This document shows positions 8,569 to 15,581 of a stretch of 64,000 nucleotides of DNA, piece after piece. Source of the stretch: Lacrimispora amygdalina (lineage in GTDB: Bacteria > Bacillota > Clostridia > Lachnospirales > Lachnospiraceae). The stretch covers positions 1-64,000 of the forward strand of contig NZ_QOHO01000045.1 in assembly GCF_003432035.1 (NCBI RefSeq). The letters are read 5' to 3'. Made by a program: the position numbers and the translations under genes. Each line of letters starts with the position of its first letter. Within the stretch, counting starts at the first letter, position 1. A model generated the notes under the pieces. That model was not told the DNA's origin and did not search any database. It was given only the letters and a program-made list of their open reading frames with translations.

Positions 8569-10991
8569 TGAAGCATGAGGATATCATTCGAAAAATGACT
8601 ATGGAAGAAAAGGCGGCCTTTTTAAGCGGAAAGAACGTCTGGCAGTCCAGGAATATCGACCGGCTGGGGATTGCTTCCATATTTTGCGCGGATGGTCCCC
8701 ATGGAGTCCGTAAACAGGCCGGTGCAGGGGATCATTTAGGACTCAATGCGTCTCTGCCGGCTACCTGCTTTCCCACGGCTGCGGCCGTGGCGAACAGCTG
8801 GGATGAGAATCTTGCAGAGGAAATCGGAAAGGCCCTGGGAGAAGAGGCTTCCAGCCAGGAAGTAAATGTTTTGCTGGGACCGGGACTTAATATCAAACGA
8901 AGTCCTCTCTGCGGAAGGAATTTTGAATATTTTTCAGAAGATCCTCTTTTGTCCGGAAAGATGGCGGCGGCCTATATAAGGGGAATCCAGAGCCAGGGAG
9001 TCTATGCCTGCCCGAAACATTTCGCAGTCAACAGCCAGGAACGGCTCCGGATGTCGGTTGATTCCATTCTCGATGAACGGACACTCAGGGAGATCTATCT
9101 GGAAGGCTTTGAAATTGCAGTAAAAGAGGGCGGCGCAAAATCCATTATGACCAGCTACAATGCGGTAAATGGGGTTTATGCCAATGAAAACAAGCATCTT
9201 CTGAAGGATATTCTTCGCGGTGACTGGAAGTTTGACGGAATTGTCATCACAGACTGGGGCGGTTCCAATAGTCATGTGGAAGGCGTTGCTGCAGGATCTG
9301 ATTTAGAGATGCCGGCGCCGGGACTGGGTTCTGCAAGGGAATTAATAGCGGCAGTGGAAAATGGCACGCTCACCATGGAGGAACTGGATGCCTGTGTGGA
9401 TGACTTATTAGATGCTGTACTGAGTCTTACAGCTGCTCAAAAGAGCGGAAAAAAATCCTTTGACTTACAGGCACATCATGAACTGGCCCGGAAAGCATCT
9501 CTGGAGAGCATTGTTCTGCTTAAAAATGAAGATGGGCTGCTTCCCCTGGATTCCGGCTGTAAAGTCGCGGTAATCGGAGATTTTGCATTTACCCCCCGTT
9601 ATCAGGGGGCAGGATCTTCCATTGTAAATCCTCTGTCCCTGGAGACGATTGAGTCGGTTATACAGAGTGCCGACTTAAACCTGGTGGGATGTTCCAAAGG
9701 GTATCAGAGAAATGGAAAAGAAGACGAAACGCTTAAAAAAGAGGCTCTTGAACTGGCTGCAAAAGCCGATGCAGTTCTTTACTGCTTCGGGCTTGACGAA
9801 CTGAGTGAATCAGAGGGGCAGGACCGGACCCATCTGGAAATACCAGGCAGCCAGATCAGTCTGCTGAAAGCTCTGGCCAAAGTAAATCCCAATATTGTGG
9901 GAATTTTAAGTGCCGGCTCTGTCATTGAACTTCCGTGGCAGTCCTGCTGCAAATCCATTCTTCATGGTTACTTAGGAGGCCAGGCAGGTGCGGGGGCCAT
10001 GGTACGGGTGATAACCGGCGAGGTCAATCCCTCCGGCCGCTTAGCCGAGAGTTATCCCGTAAAGCTTGGGGATACCCCGGCATATCATTATTTTCCGGGA
10101 AAAGAACGCTGCGCAGAATACAGGGAAGGGCTCTTCGTGGGATACCGGTATTACGACACGGCAGGAATTCCCGTCTGTTATCCTTTCGGTTTTGGATTGT
10201 CTTACACAACATTTGTGTATTCCGATCTGCAGTTATCCGAAAGCGGTGTGCGTTTTACGATTACCAACAAGGGGGACCGGGATGGAAAAGAGGTGGCCCA
10301 GCTCTATGTGGGCGGACCCAGAGAAAGAATTTTCCGTCCGGTTAAAGAATTGAAAGGCTTTGCAAAGGTTTATTTAAAAGCGGGGGAGAGTAAGACCGTG
10401 GAGATCCCCTTTGACGATAAGACTTTTCGGTACTGGAATGTGGCGACGAACCGCTTTGAAGTGGAAAAGGGAGATTATACCATATACATTGGAGCCAGTG
10501 TAAAAGATTTAAGATTAAGAACAACTTTTGCACTTGAAGGTACCACGAATATACTGCCTTACACACCGGAAAAAATGAAATCCTATTATACGGGTTTTAT
10601 CACCGATGTATCCGCTGAAGAATTTGAAGCGCTGCTGGGACACCCCATTCCCGACGGAAAATGGAGCGGGGAGCTGGGAATTAACGATGCATTCTGCCAG
10701 ATGTACTATGCAAAGAGCAGGCTGGCAAGGCTGGTCTATGGCATCCTGACAGGTTTGAAAAACAAAAGTGAAGCAAAAGGAAAACCGGATTTAAACCTTC
10801 TTTTTATTTACAGCATGCCGTTTCGGGGAATTGCCAAAATGACAAATGGAGTTGTCAGCATGGAAATGGCAGAAGGAATGGTTTTGGCCGTTAACGGACA
10901 TTTCCTGAAAGGAATGAAAAAGGTGATAGGGGGCTTTTTTTCCAATGCAAAAGCGAACAGGACTTATGAAAAAAAACTATCCGGGAAATAG
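8568..10991 (+). CDS. GH3 beta-glucosidase-type enzyme, conventional order
   Basis: An 807-residue soluble GH3 protein in the usual order: the TIM barrel first (ADGPHGVRK; CPKHFAVNSQE; nucleophile D229 in VITDWGG), then the C-terminal sandwich (ESIVLLKNEDGLLPL; GAGSS) and a fibronectin-III-like domain (YPFGFGLSYTTF). An extra tail of about 130 residues follows that I do not recognise. No signal peptide is seen, so it is likely cytoplasmic. Its ATG overlaps the last base of the preceding stop (TAATG), so the swapped and normal GH3 enzymes are translated together. By family it releases glucose or a related sugar from beta-linked glycosides. Confidence 0.92.
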   Translation: MKHEDIIRKMTMEEKAAFLSGKNVWQSRNIDRLGIASIFCADGPHGVRKQAGAGDHLGLNASLPATCFPTAAAVANSWDENLAEEIGKALGEEASSQEVNVLLGPGLNIKRSPLCGRNFEYFSEDPLLSGKMAAAYIRGIQSQGVYACPKHFAVNSQERLRMSVDSILDERTLREIYLEGFEIAVKEGGAKSIMTSYNAVNGVYANENKHLLKDILRGDWKFDGIVITDWGGSNSHVEGVAAGSDLEMPAPGLGSARELIAAVENGTLTMEELDACVDDLLDAVLSLTAAQKSGKKSFDLQAHHELARKASLESIVLLKNEDGLLPLDSGCKVAVIGDFAFTPRYQGAGSSIVNPLSLETIESVIQSADLNLVGCSKGYQRNGKEDETLKKEALELAAKADAVLYCFGLDELSESEGQDRTHLEIPGSQISLLKALAKVNPNIVGILSAGSVIELPWQSCCKSILHGYLGGQAGAGAMVRVITGEVNPSGRLAESYPVKLGDTPAYHYFPGKERCAEYREGLFVGYRYYDTAGIPVCYPFGFGLSYTTFVYSDLQLSESGVRFTITNKGDRDGKEVAQLYVGGPRERIFRPVKELKGFAKVYLKAGESKTVEIPFDDKTFRYWNVATNRFEVEKGDYTIYIGASVKDLRLRTTFALEGTTNILPYTPEKMKSYYTGFITDVSAEEFEALLGHPIPDGKWSGELGINDAFCQMYYAKSRLARLVYGILTGLKNKSEAKGKPDLNLLFIYSMPFRGIAKMTNGVVSMEMAEGMVLAVNGHFLKGMKKVIGGFFSNAKANRTYEKKLSGK

Positions 10992-11005
10992 ATTGGAGTG
11001 ATGGA

Positions 11006-11599
11006 ATGCTGGCAGGTTTGAAAAAGGGATGGAAGTCGTTTAACGGCAAACATCCTGCAATGGCGCAATTTATAATATTTTTTATCGTATCCAACGGAGT
11101 AACGCTTCTGCAGATGGTTTTAATGCCGGTTTTCCGGAATGTGTTTGAAATGACCGCTCTTGCAGACACGAATTTCCAGATCGGACACATCGGCTCCAAT
11201 CTGGATGGCTCTCCGTATTATATTTTTAATTATGCAGCAGGAACGCTTTCAGATGGGGGAGGCGGAGGACTTGCTTATTTTCTGGCAGTGGAGATTACCA
11301 TGGCCATTGCGCAGGTAATTAATTTCTTCCTCCAGAGGAATGTGACATTTAAAGCCAGTAACAGTGCTCTTAAGGCTGCCATGTGGTATGTGATTGCCTA
11401 CGTGATTATTACCATCGGTGCAGCCGCTTTACAGGGACTTTATAAGGCACCGGTCTATGATCTGTTTATGAACAGGCTCAATCTGGGAAGAGGCGGAGAG
11501 ACGATGGCAGATGTGATTACCATGCTGATTAATTCGGCTGTCTCATTCTGGGTATTTTTCCCCATCTTCCGGGTTATTTTTAAAAACAAGGAAGCTTAA
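11006..11599 (+). CDS. GtrA-like membrane protein
   Basis: A 197-residue protein with four hydrophobic segments (about 21-42, 88-112, 125-147 and 170-193). The segment INFFLQRNVTFKA at the end of the second resembles the conserved NFxxxRxxTF of GtrA-like proteins, which are thought to flip or carry lipid-linked sugars. A long hydrophilic loop with a run of five Gly lies between segments one and two. It lies 14 bases after the second GH3 gene and before a terminator, so it is the last gene of the GH3 operon. A role in handling a membrane-linked sugar substrate is inference. Confidence 0.62.
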   Translation: MLAGLKKGWKSFNGKHPAMAQFIIFFIVSNGVTLLQMVLMPVFRNVFEMTALADTNFQIGHIGSNLDGSPYYIFNYAAGTLSDGGGGGLAYFLAVEITMAIAQVINFFLQRNVTFKASNSALKAAMWYVIAYVIITIGAAALQGLYKAPVYDLFMNRLNLGRGGETMADVITMLINSAVSFWVFFPIFRVIFKNKEA

Positions 11600-11615
11600 A
11601 GAAGCAGTTAAAATG

Positions 11616-11648
11616 AGCGGAGGTCCGGTTGTATGGACTTCCGCTTTT
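11616..11648 (+). terminator. terminator of the GH3 operon
   Basis: AGCGGAGGTCC pairs with GGACTTCCGCT (one G-T pair) around an eight-base loop and is followed by four T. Confidence 0.8.
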
Positions 11649-11736
11649 CACATGGAAAAAATAAAACAGACACAAATGAAGGGCGGGCAGCATATTCTGA
11701 ATGGTACTATAAAAATATAAAAGGAAATTCAGAACC

Positions 11737-12396
11737 ATGCAAAGGGGGAAATACTACCGGGATTGTCTTCCGGTGAGGAAACCATATTGCTGTCTCAAAG
11801 CAGTCCGCAGAGAGAGAAACGCATTAAGAGCGTGGATCAAAGGCATACTCTGGTACAAACAGGCGCTGAAGCGGGAACCCTTCATCACAGCAAAAGTAAA
11901 GAGCGTGGCAGAACAGACTGATGTGGAGATGGCCGGCACCGAATACCGGATTAAGACAGTCAGCTCTTATTTAAAAAAATTCTGCAGGAAATACAGCCAG
12001 ACAGGGCAGGCATGTGAAATAAAAGATATCCTGCGCTACACCTATACGGTTTCTCCGGAGCTGCTTTCAGAAAAAGTAATAAAAATCATTGAGATCTATC
12101 AGGATTCAGGTTATAATACGGTTGAAATTAAGAATTACTGGCTTGACAGTCAAAATCCCTATAATGGAATCAATACCATTCTGCGTTCCCCCCAGGGGCA
12201 GGCATTTGAGCTCCAGTATCATACACCGGAGAGCTTCGGAGTAAAGAGCGGGAAGATACATGAACTGTATGAGAAACAGAGGCTGATAAGGGATGTGAGC
12301 AGCAGGGAATACATAGAACTGGGTGATCAGATGTTTGAACTTTCTGATTCTATGGAGATTCCAAAGGGTATAGAAAAGGTGAAATGTCATGGATGA
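11737..12396 (+). CDS. RelA/SpoT-fold nucleotidyltransferase-like protein
   Basis: A 219-residue protein whose middle (about 50-185) resembles the RelA/SpoT synthetase fold as found in toxin-type RSH proteins. Visible positions are YRIKTVSSYLKK (R71, K73), KDILRYT (D97, R100) in place of the usual DxxGxR, PYNGINT (Y142) in place of GYxSxH, and FELQYHT (E158, H162) in place of ExQxRT, then HELYEKQR. These match the pattern seen in polymorphic-toxin RelA/SpoT domains better than housekeeping RelP/RelQ. The first 48 residues are very basic and there is no signal peptide. It overlaps the next small gene by eight bases. It might make or transfer (p)ppGpp-like nucleotides, or be a toxin; activity is inference. 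Confidence 0.6.
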   Translation: MQRGKYYRDCLPVRKPYCCLKAVRRERNALRAWIKGILWYKQALKREPFITAKVKSVAEQTDVEMAGTEYRIKTVSSYLKKFCRKYSQTGQACEIKDILRYTYTVSPELLSEKVIKIIEIYQDSGYNTVEIKNYWLDSQNPYNGINTILRSPQGQAFELQYHTPESFGVKSGKIHELYEKQRLIRDVSSREYIELGDQMFELSDSMEIPKGIEKVKCHG

Positions 12397-12598
12397 GATC
12401 AGGTTTCTTAAATTAACCGATTATGAAAACAAAGGGACTGTGATTAAGCAGGCAGGAAGGCAGTTCTTTGGCTATGAAAACGGAGAATGGGTGAGGCGGG
12501 GACTGTCGCTGGGATATTTTTATCCCGATGCTCCGGAATTTGAATGCTATGAAGTGATTACCGAAACAGAGGCGAAGCGGCTTTTGAATGAAAAATGA
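12389..12598 (+). CDS. 69-residue partner of the RelA/SpoT-like protein
   Basis: A small acidic protein (many Glu/Asp, aromatic FFGYENGEW and GYFYP segments) that I do not recognise. Its ATG lies inside the end of the RelA/SpoT-like gene, giving tight translational coupling, and a terminator follows at once, so the two form a closed two-gene unit. Size, acidity and coupling would suit an antitoxin or immunity protein, but in most toxin-antitoxin pairs the antitoxin comes first; here it is second. This role is inference only. Confidence 0.55.
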   Translation: MDEIRFLKLTDYENKGTVIKQAGRQFFGYENGEWVRRGLSLGYFYPDAPEFECYEVITETEAKRLLNEK

Positions 12599-12600
12599 GA

Positions 12601-12631
12601 GGATGTATTCCCATAAGAAATACATCCTTTT
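12601..12631 (+). terminator. terminator
   Basis: GGATGTATT (12601-12609) pairs perfectly with AATACATCC (12619-12627) around a nine-base loop, followed by TTTTATTT. It separates the two-gene unit from the SOS operon. Confidence 0.88.
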
Positions 12632-12646
12632 ATTTCCACTATTAAT

Positions 12647-12660
12647 CGAACATACATTCG
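12647..12660. promoter_or_regulatory. LexA (SOS) box
   Basis: CGAACATACATTCG fits the Gram-positive LexA consensus CGAACRNRYGTTYG at 13 of 14 positions (A instead of G at position 10). It lies 27 bases before the Y-family polymerase start, where a bound repressor would cover the promoter. The gene content downstream (lesion-bypass polymerase, SRAP) agrees with SOS control. Confidence 0.85.
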
Positions 12661-12686
12661 GTTATCATATACTCAGAGGTGAGCAT

Positions 12687-13967
12687 ATGAATCGGGTTAT
12701 TTTTCATATTGATGTAAATTCTGCGTTTTTAAGCTGGGAAGCGGTCTACCGGCTGAAGCATCTTTCCGGGAATCTGGACCTGCGGCTGGTGCCTTCCGCA
12801 GTGGGGGGAGATGTTACCATGCGTCATGGCATCATTCTGGCAAAGAGCATCCCGGCAAAGAAGTATGGCATTCACACAGGACAGTCTGTTACGGAGGCGC
12901 TGCAGAAATGTCCCGGGCTTTTACTGGTTCCGCCTAATTATAATTTGTACCAGCGGTCTTCCGATGCTTTTATCCGCATTCTGAAGGAGTATTCTCCCAC
13001 AGTGGAACAGTATTCCATTGATGAGGCATACATGGATATGACGGGGATGGAGGCGCTTTTTGGGGAACCCGGGGACGCCGCTCTGGAAATCGGAAAGAGA
13101 ATCAGGGAGGAACTGGGATTTACCGTTAATATCGGTATTGCGGATAATAAGGTTTTAGCGAAGATGGCATCGGATTTTAAAAAGCCGGACCGGGTTCATA
13201 CGCTTTGGACCGGGGAAATCCGGGAAAAGCTGTGGCCTTTGCCGGTCAGTGACCTGTTTTTTGTAGGCAGGGCTACATTCCGAAAGCTTGGCCAGCTTGG
13301 GATAAAGACCATCGGAGATCTGGCAGGAACCGATCCTGGCCTGGTAAAAAGCCATTTCGGCAAAATGGGAGAGGTGATCTGGGGATTTGCCCACGGACTG
13401 GATTTTTCAGCGGTAGAACCGGTGCCGCCGCCCAATAAAGGATATGGAAACAGTACTACCATTGCCTTTGATGTAACGGAGAGGGAACATGCCCATCTGG
13501 TGCTTTTATCCCTTGCCGAGACACTGGCAGCAAGACTGCGGTCCGATAAAGTCCGTGCCGGAGTTCTGTCTGTGGGAATCAAAGACTGGGATTTTCATTA
13601 TTACAGCCATCAGGCCCCTCTTTCTTCGCCTACCAATATAACCGAAGAGATTTTTAAGACAGCGTGCCGGGTATTCGATGAGGCCTGGGATAAATTGCCG
13701 GTCCGCCATCTTGGTATCCACACGAGTCAGATCACTAAGGGGAGTGAAAGGCAGCTTGGCCTGTTTGATACAGGGGACTATGAGCGGCTGGAACGCCTTG
13801 ACCGGACCGTGGATGAGATCAGAAAGCGGTTTGGCAATGATTCCATTATAAGAGCCTCGTTCTTAACATCACCCCAGAACGGACCTGCCTGGTGTCTGGA
13901 CCATATGGGAGGGGGAATCAGCAGGGAGAAAAGGACCGTGGATTACAGCAGGCAGACTATTTTATAA
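12687..13967 (+). CDS. dinB: Y-family DNA polymerase (Pol IV / ImpB-MucB-SamB type)
   Basis: A 426-residue translesion polymerase. The catalytic acidic residues are seen as D9 in FHIDVNSAF and D112-E113 in YSIDEAYMD. The palm is followed by thumb (helix-hairpin-helix around FRKLGQLGIKTIGDLA) and a C-terminal little-finger domain. The start is ATG 12687 after AGAGGTGAG; an upstream in-frame ATG at 12588 would cross the terminator and the LexA box and is rejected. The protein lacks an obvious sliding-clamp motif beyond the C-terminal QLGLF segment (QxxLF-like), which may serve as one. It heads a three-gene SOS operon. Confidence 0.93.
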   Translation: MNRVIFHIDVNSAFLSWEAVYRLKHLSGNLDLRLVPSAVGGDVTMRHGIILAKSIPAKKYGIHTGQSVTEALQKCPGLLLVPPNYNLYQRSSDAFIRILKEYSPTVEQYSIDEAYMDMTGMEALFGEPGDAALEIGKRIREELGFTVNIGIADNKVLAKMASDFKKPDRVHTLWTGEIREKLWPLPVSDLFFVGRATFRKLGQLGIKTIGDLAGTDPGLVKSHFGKMGEVIWGFAHGLDFSAVEPVPPPNKGYGNSTTIAFDVTEREHAHLVLLSLAETLAARLRSDKVRAGVLSVGIKDWDFHYYSHQAPLSSPTNITEEIFKTACRVFDEAWDKLPVRHLGIHTSQITKGSERQLGLFDTGDYERLERLDRTVDEIRKRFGNDSIIRASFLTSPQNGPAWCLDHMGGGISREKRTVDYSRQTIL

Positions 13968-13985
13968 AAACAGGAAGTGAGAAGG

Positions 13986-14303
13986 ATGTCCTCTTTTGGA
14001 ATCGGAATCAATGCAGAGGCGATTGACAGCGGAGAATTAAAAGGTAAAATGTATCATATAGCGTGTAAGGCGTGGTTTACGGCCAGCTGTAATTTAAGGC
14101 CCTTAAGCTTTAAGTTTGAGGGCGATGACGGAGAAATCCGGACTGTGAGAGAGATTACGGTAAAGCATAGTGAGAATAAAAATTATTCGGGAATTCCCTC
14201 AAAAGAATATGCATGCGAAGCCATAATCGGAGGAATACGCCATGAATTTAAGCTGATATTTTACATGGAAGCCTGTAAATGGGTTATGATATTACCAAAA
14301 TAA
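13986..14303 (+). CDS. unknown SOS-operon protein
   Basis: A 105-residue soluble protein between the Y-family polymerase and the SRAP peptidase. I recognise no domain. It reads as mixed strand and helix, with conserved-looking aromatic and Cys residues (KAWFTASCNLRPLSFKFEGDD, then KEYACEAIIGG). ATG 13986 is preferred over GTG 13977, since AGGAAGTGAG is then spaced about seven bases away. Gaps to its neighbours are short (18 and 23 bases), so it is in the same LexA-controlled transcript. Context suggests an accessory to damage tolerance; that is inference. Confidence 0.65.
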   Translation: MSSFGIGINAEAIDSGELKGKMYHIACKAWFTASCNLRPLSFKFEGDDGEIRTVREITVKHSENKNYSGIPSKEYACEAIIGGIRHEFKLIFYMEACKWVMILPK

Positions 14304-14326
14304 AAGCGAAGGGAAGGGAGTAAAGC

Positions 14327-14914
14327 GTGTGCGGAAGGTATTATGTGGATGATGAGACAGCACGGGAGATTGAAAAGCTGGTAAAGGAAATTGATCATAA
14401 AATAAACAGGGAGAGGCTTACAGGAGACGTTCATCCGGCTGATCAGGCCATGGTCCTTATAAACAGGGACTGCAAGGTAATGCCTGCCCTGCAGCGCTGG
14501 GGATTACCCGGCTTTCAGAAAAAAGGTGTGATCTTTAATGCCAGATCAGAAACAGTGCTTGAAAAGCCCATGTTCCGTGAAAGCATCCTGCGGCGCAGGG
14601 CAGTCATTCCCTGCAGCGGATTTTATGAATGGAGCAAAAACAGGGAGAAAGCAGCATTTTACCGGGAAGGTGCTCCCATCATGTTTCTGGCAGGTTTTTA
14701 CAATCATGGAGAGGAAGACCGGTTTGTCATTCTCACTACCAATGCCAATCCTTTTGTTGCGCCTGTCCATGACCGGATGCCGCTGATTCTGGAAAAGAGT
14801 GAGATCGAAGACTGGCTTTCCCATGAAGAAGCGTTCCGCAGTATGCTGGCGGAGAGGCAGATCCCTCTGAAACGGCGTCAGGAGTATGAACAGCAGGAAC
14901 TAAGGCTGTTCTAG
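14327..14914 (+). CDS. SOS response-associated peptidase (SRAP, HMCES/YedK family)
   Basis: A 195-residue SRAP protein. Family members crosslink covalently to abasic sites in single-stranded DNA through the N-terminal Cys left after removal of the initiator Met. All expected residues are visible: C2 (CGRYY), N71 in FNARSET, E101 in GFYEWS and H148 in PVHDRMP. The start is GTG at 14327, directly followed by TGC for C2, and preceded by AGGGAGT. Length is slightly under the E. coli YedK value. Third gene of the LexA-headed operon, which fits abasic site protection next to a bypass polymerase. Confidence 0.95.
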   Translation: MCGRYYVDDETAREIEKLVKEIDHKINRERLTGDVHPADQAMVLINRDCKVMPALQRWGLPGFQKKGVIFNARSETVLEKPMFRESILRRRAVIPCSGFYEWSKNREKAAFYREGAPIMFLAGFYNHGEEDRFVILTTNANPFVAPVHDRMPLILEKSEIEDWLSHEEAFRSMLAERQIPLKRRQEYEQQELRLF

Positions 14915-14991
14915 CTGCATAATTGAGATTTTATATCAAAAACATACAAAAAAACAGGAAACCAGCCGCCTGAATTCCATGAATTATATGA

Positions 14992-15020
14992 TTGCAAACG
15001 GAACCAGGCGGTGTTATAAT
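14992..15020 (+). promoter_or_regulatory. promoter of the marR-ABC operon
   Basis: TTGCAA (14992-14997) and TATAAT (15015-15020) with a 17-base spacer. Initiation would fall at about 15027, just before the palindrome that probably binds the MarR protein. Confidence 0.8.
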
Positions 15021-15030
15021 TCCATATAGT

Positions 15031-15044
15031 TAATTAGCTAATTA
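15031..15044. promoter_or_regulatory. probable MarR operator palindrome
   Basis: TAATTAGCTAATTA is a perfect 14-base palindrome located just downstream of the -10 box and about 30 bases before the marR start; MarR-family operators are commonly such AT-rich palindromes at the transcription start, giving autoregulation. A related half, TTAACAGGCTAAC, follows at about 15045-15057. Confidence 0.7.
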
Positions 15045-15073
15045 TTAACAGGCTAACAAAAGGAGGCGTAAGA

Positions 15074-15577
15074 ATGAAACCGATGTGCCATTTCAGAGCG
15101 GAAGGATCAATGGAGATGAGTTCGCCGATGCACAGCGTAATGACAAAATATATGAAAATCATGAAGATGCACCGGTGCCTTTTGGATGAGCAGGGGAAGC
15201 AGACCGGGGTGTACCGCAGCCAGCATCAGATCTTAATGATGCTTTCAGAGCATTCCAATGTATCTCAGAAGGAGATTGCAAAACGACTTTATGTTTCTAC
15301 TGCGACCATTGCGGTATCAGTAAAGAAGCTGGAAAAAGGAGGTTACATTACCCGGATCGTGGACAAAGAGGATAATCGGATGAATCAGCTGTGTCTGACA
15401 GAGAAAGGGAAGGATATGGTAGGCAAAAGCCGGGAATATTTCCGTAATGTAGAAATCAAGATGTTTCAGGGCTTTTCCGATGAAGATTTAATTTACATGG
15501 GTCAGGTGCTGGACCGCATTTATGATAATTTATCCCAGATACCTGTAGAAAAGGACATGGCAGAAAGAGAGGAATAA
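15074..15577 (+). CDS. MarR-family transcriptional regulator
   Basis: A 167-residue winged-helix regulator. The recognition region is SQKEIAKRLYVSTATIAVSVKKLEKGGYI (about residues 70-98, shown here in outline by its LYVSTATIAV core), followed by the wing RIVDKEDNRMNQ with the usual acidic-basic pattern. The N-terminal 25 residues are Met/His-rich (six Met, with Cys5 and His6), which is unusual and could bind a metal or be a poorly defined start. It starts after AGGAGGCG and lies four bases before the ABC exporter genes. By context it represses them and itself until a toxic ligand binds. Confidence 0.9.
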   Translation: MKPMCHFRAEGSMEMSSPMHSVMTKYMKIMKMHRCLLDEQGKQTGVYRSQHQILMMLSEHSNVSQKEIAKRLYVSTATIAVSVKKLEKGGYITRIVDKEDNRMNQLCLTEKGKDMVGKSREYFRNVEIKMFQGFSDEDLIYMGQVLDRIYDNLSQIPVEKDMAEREE

Positions 15578-15581
15578 CAAC

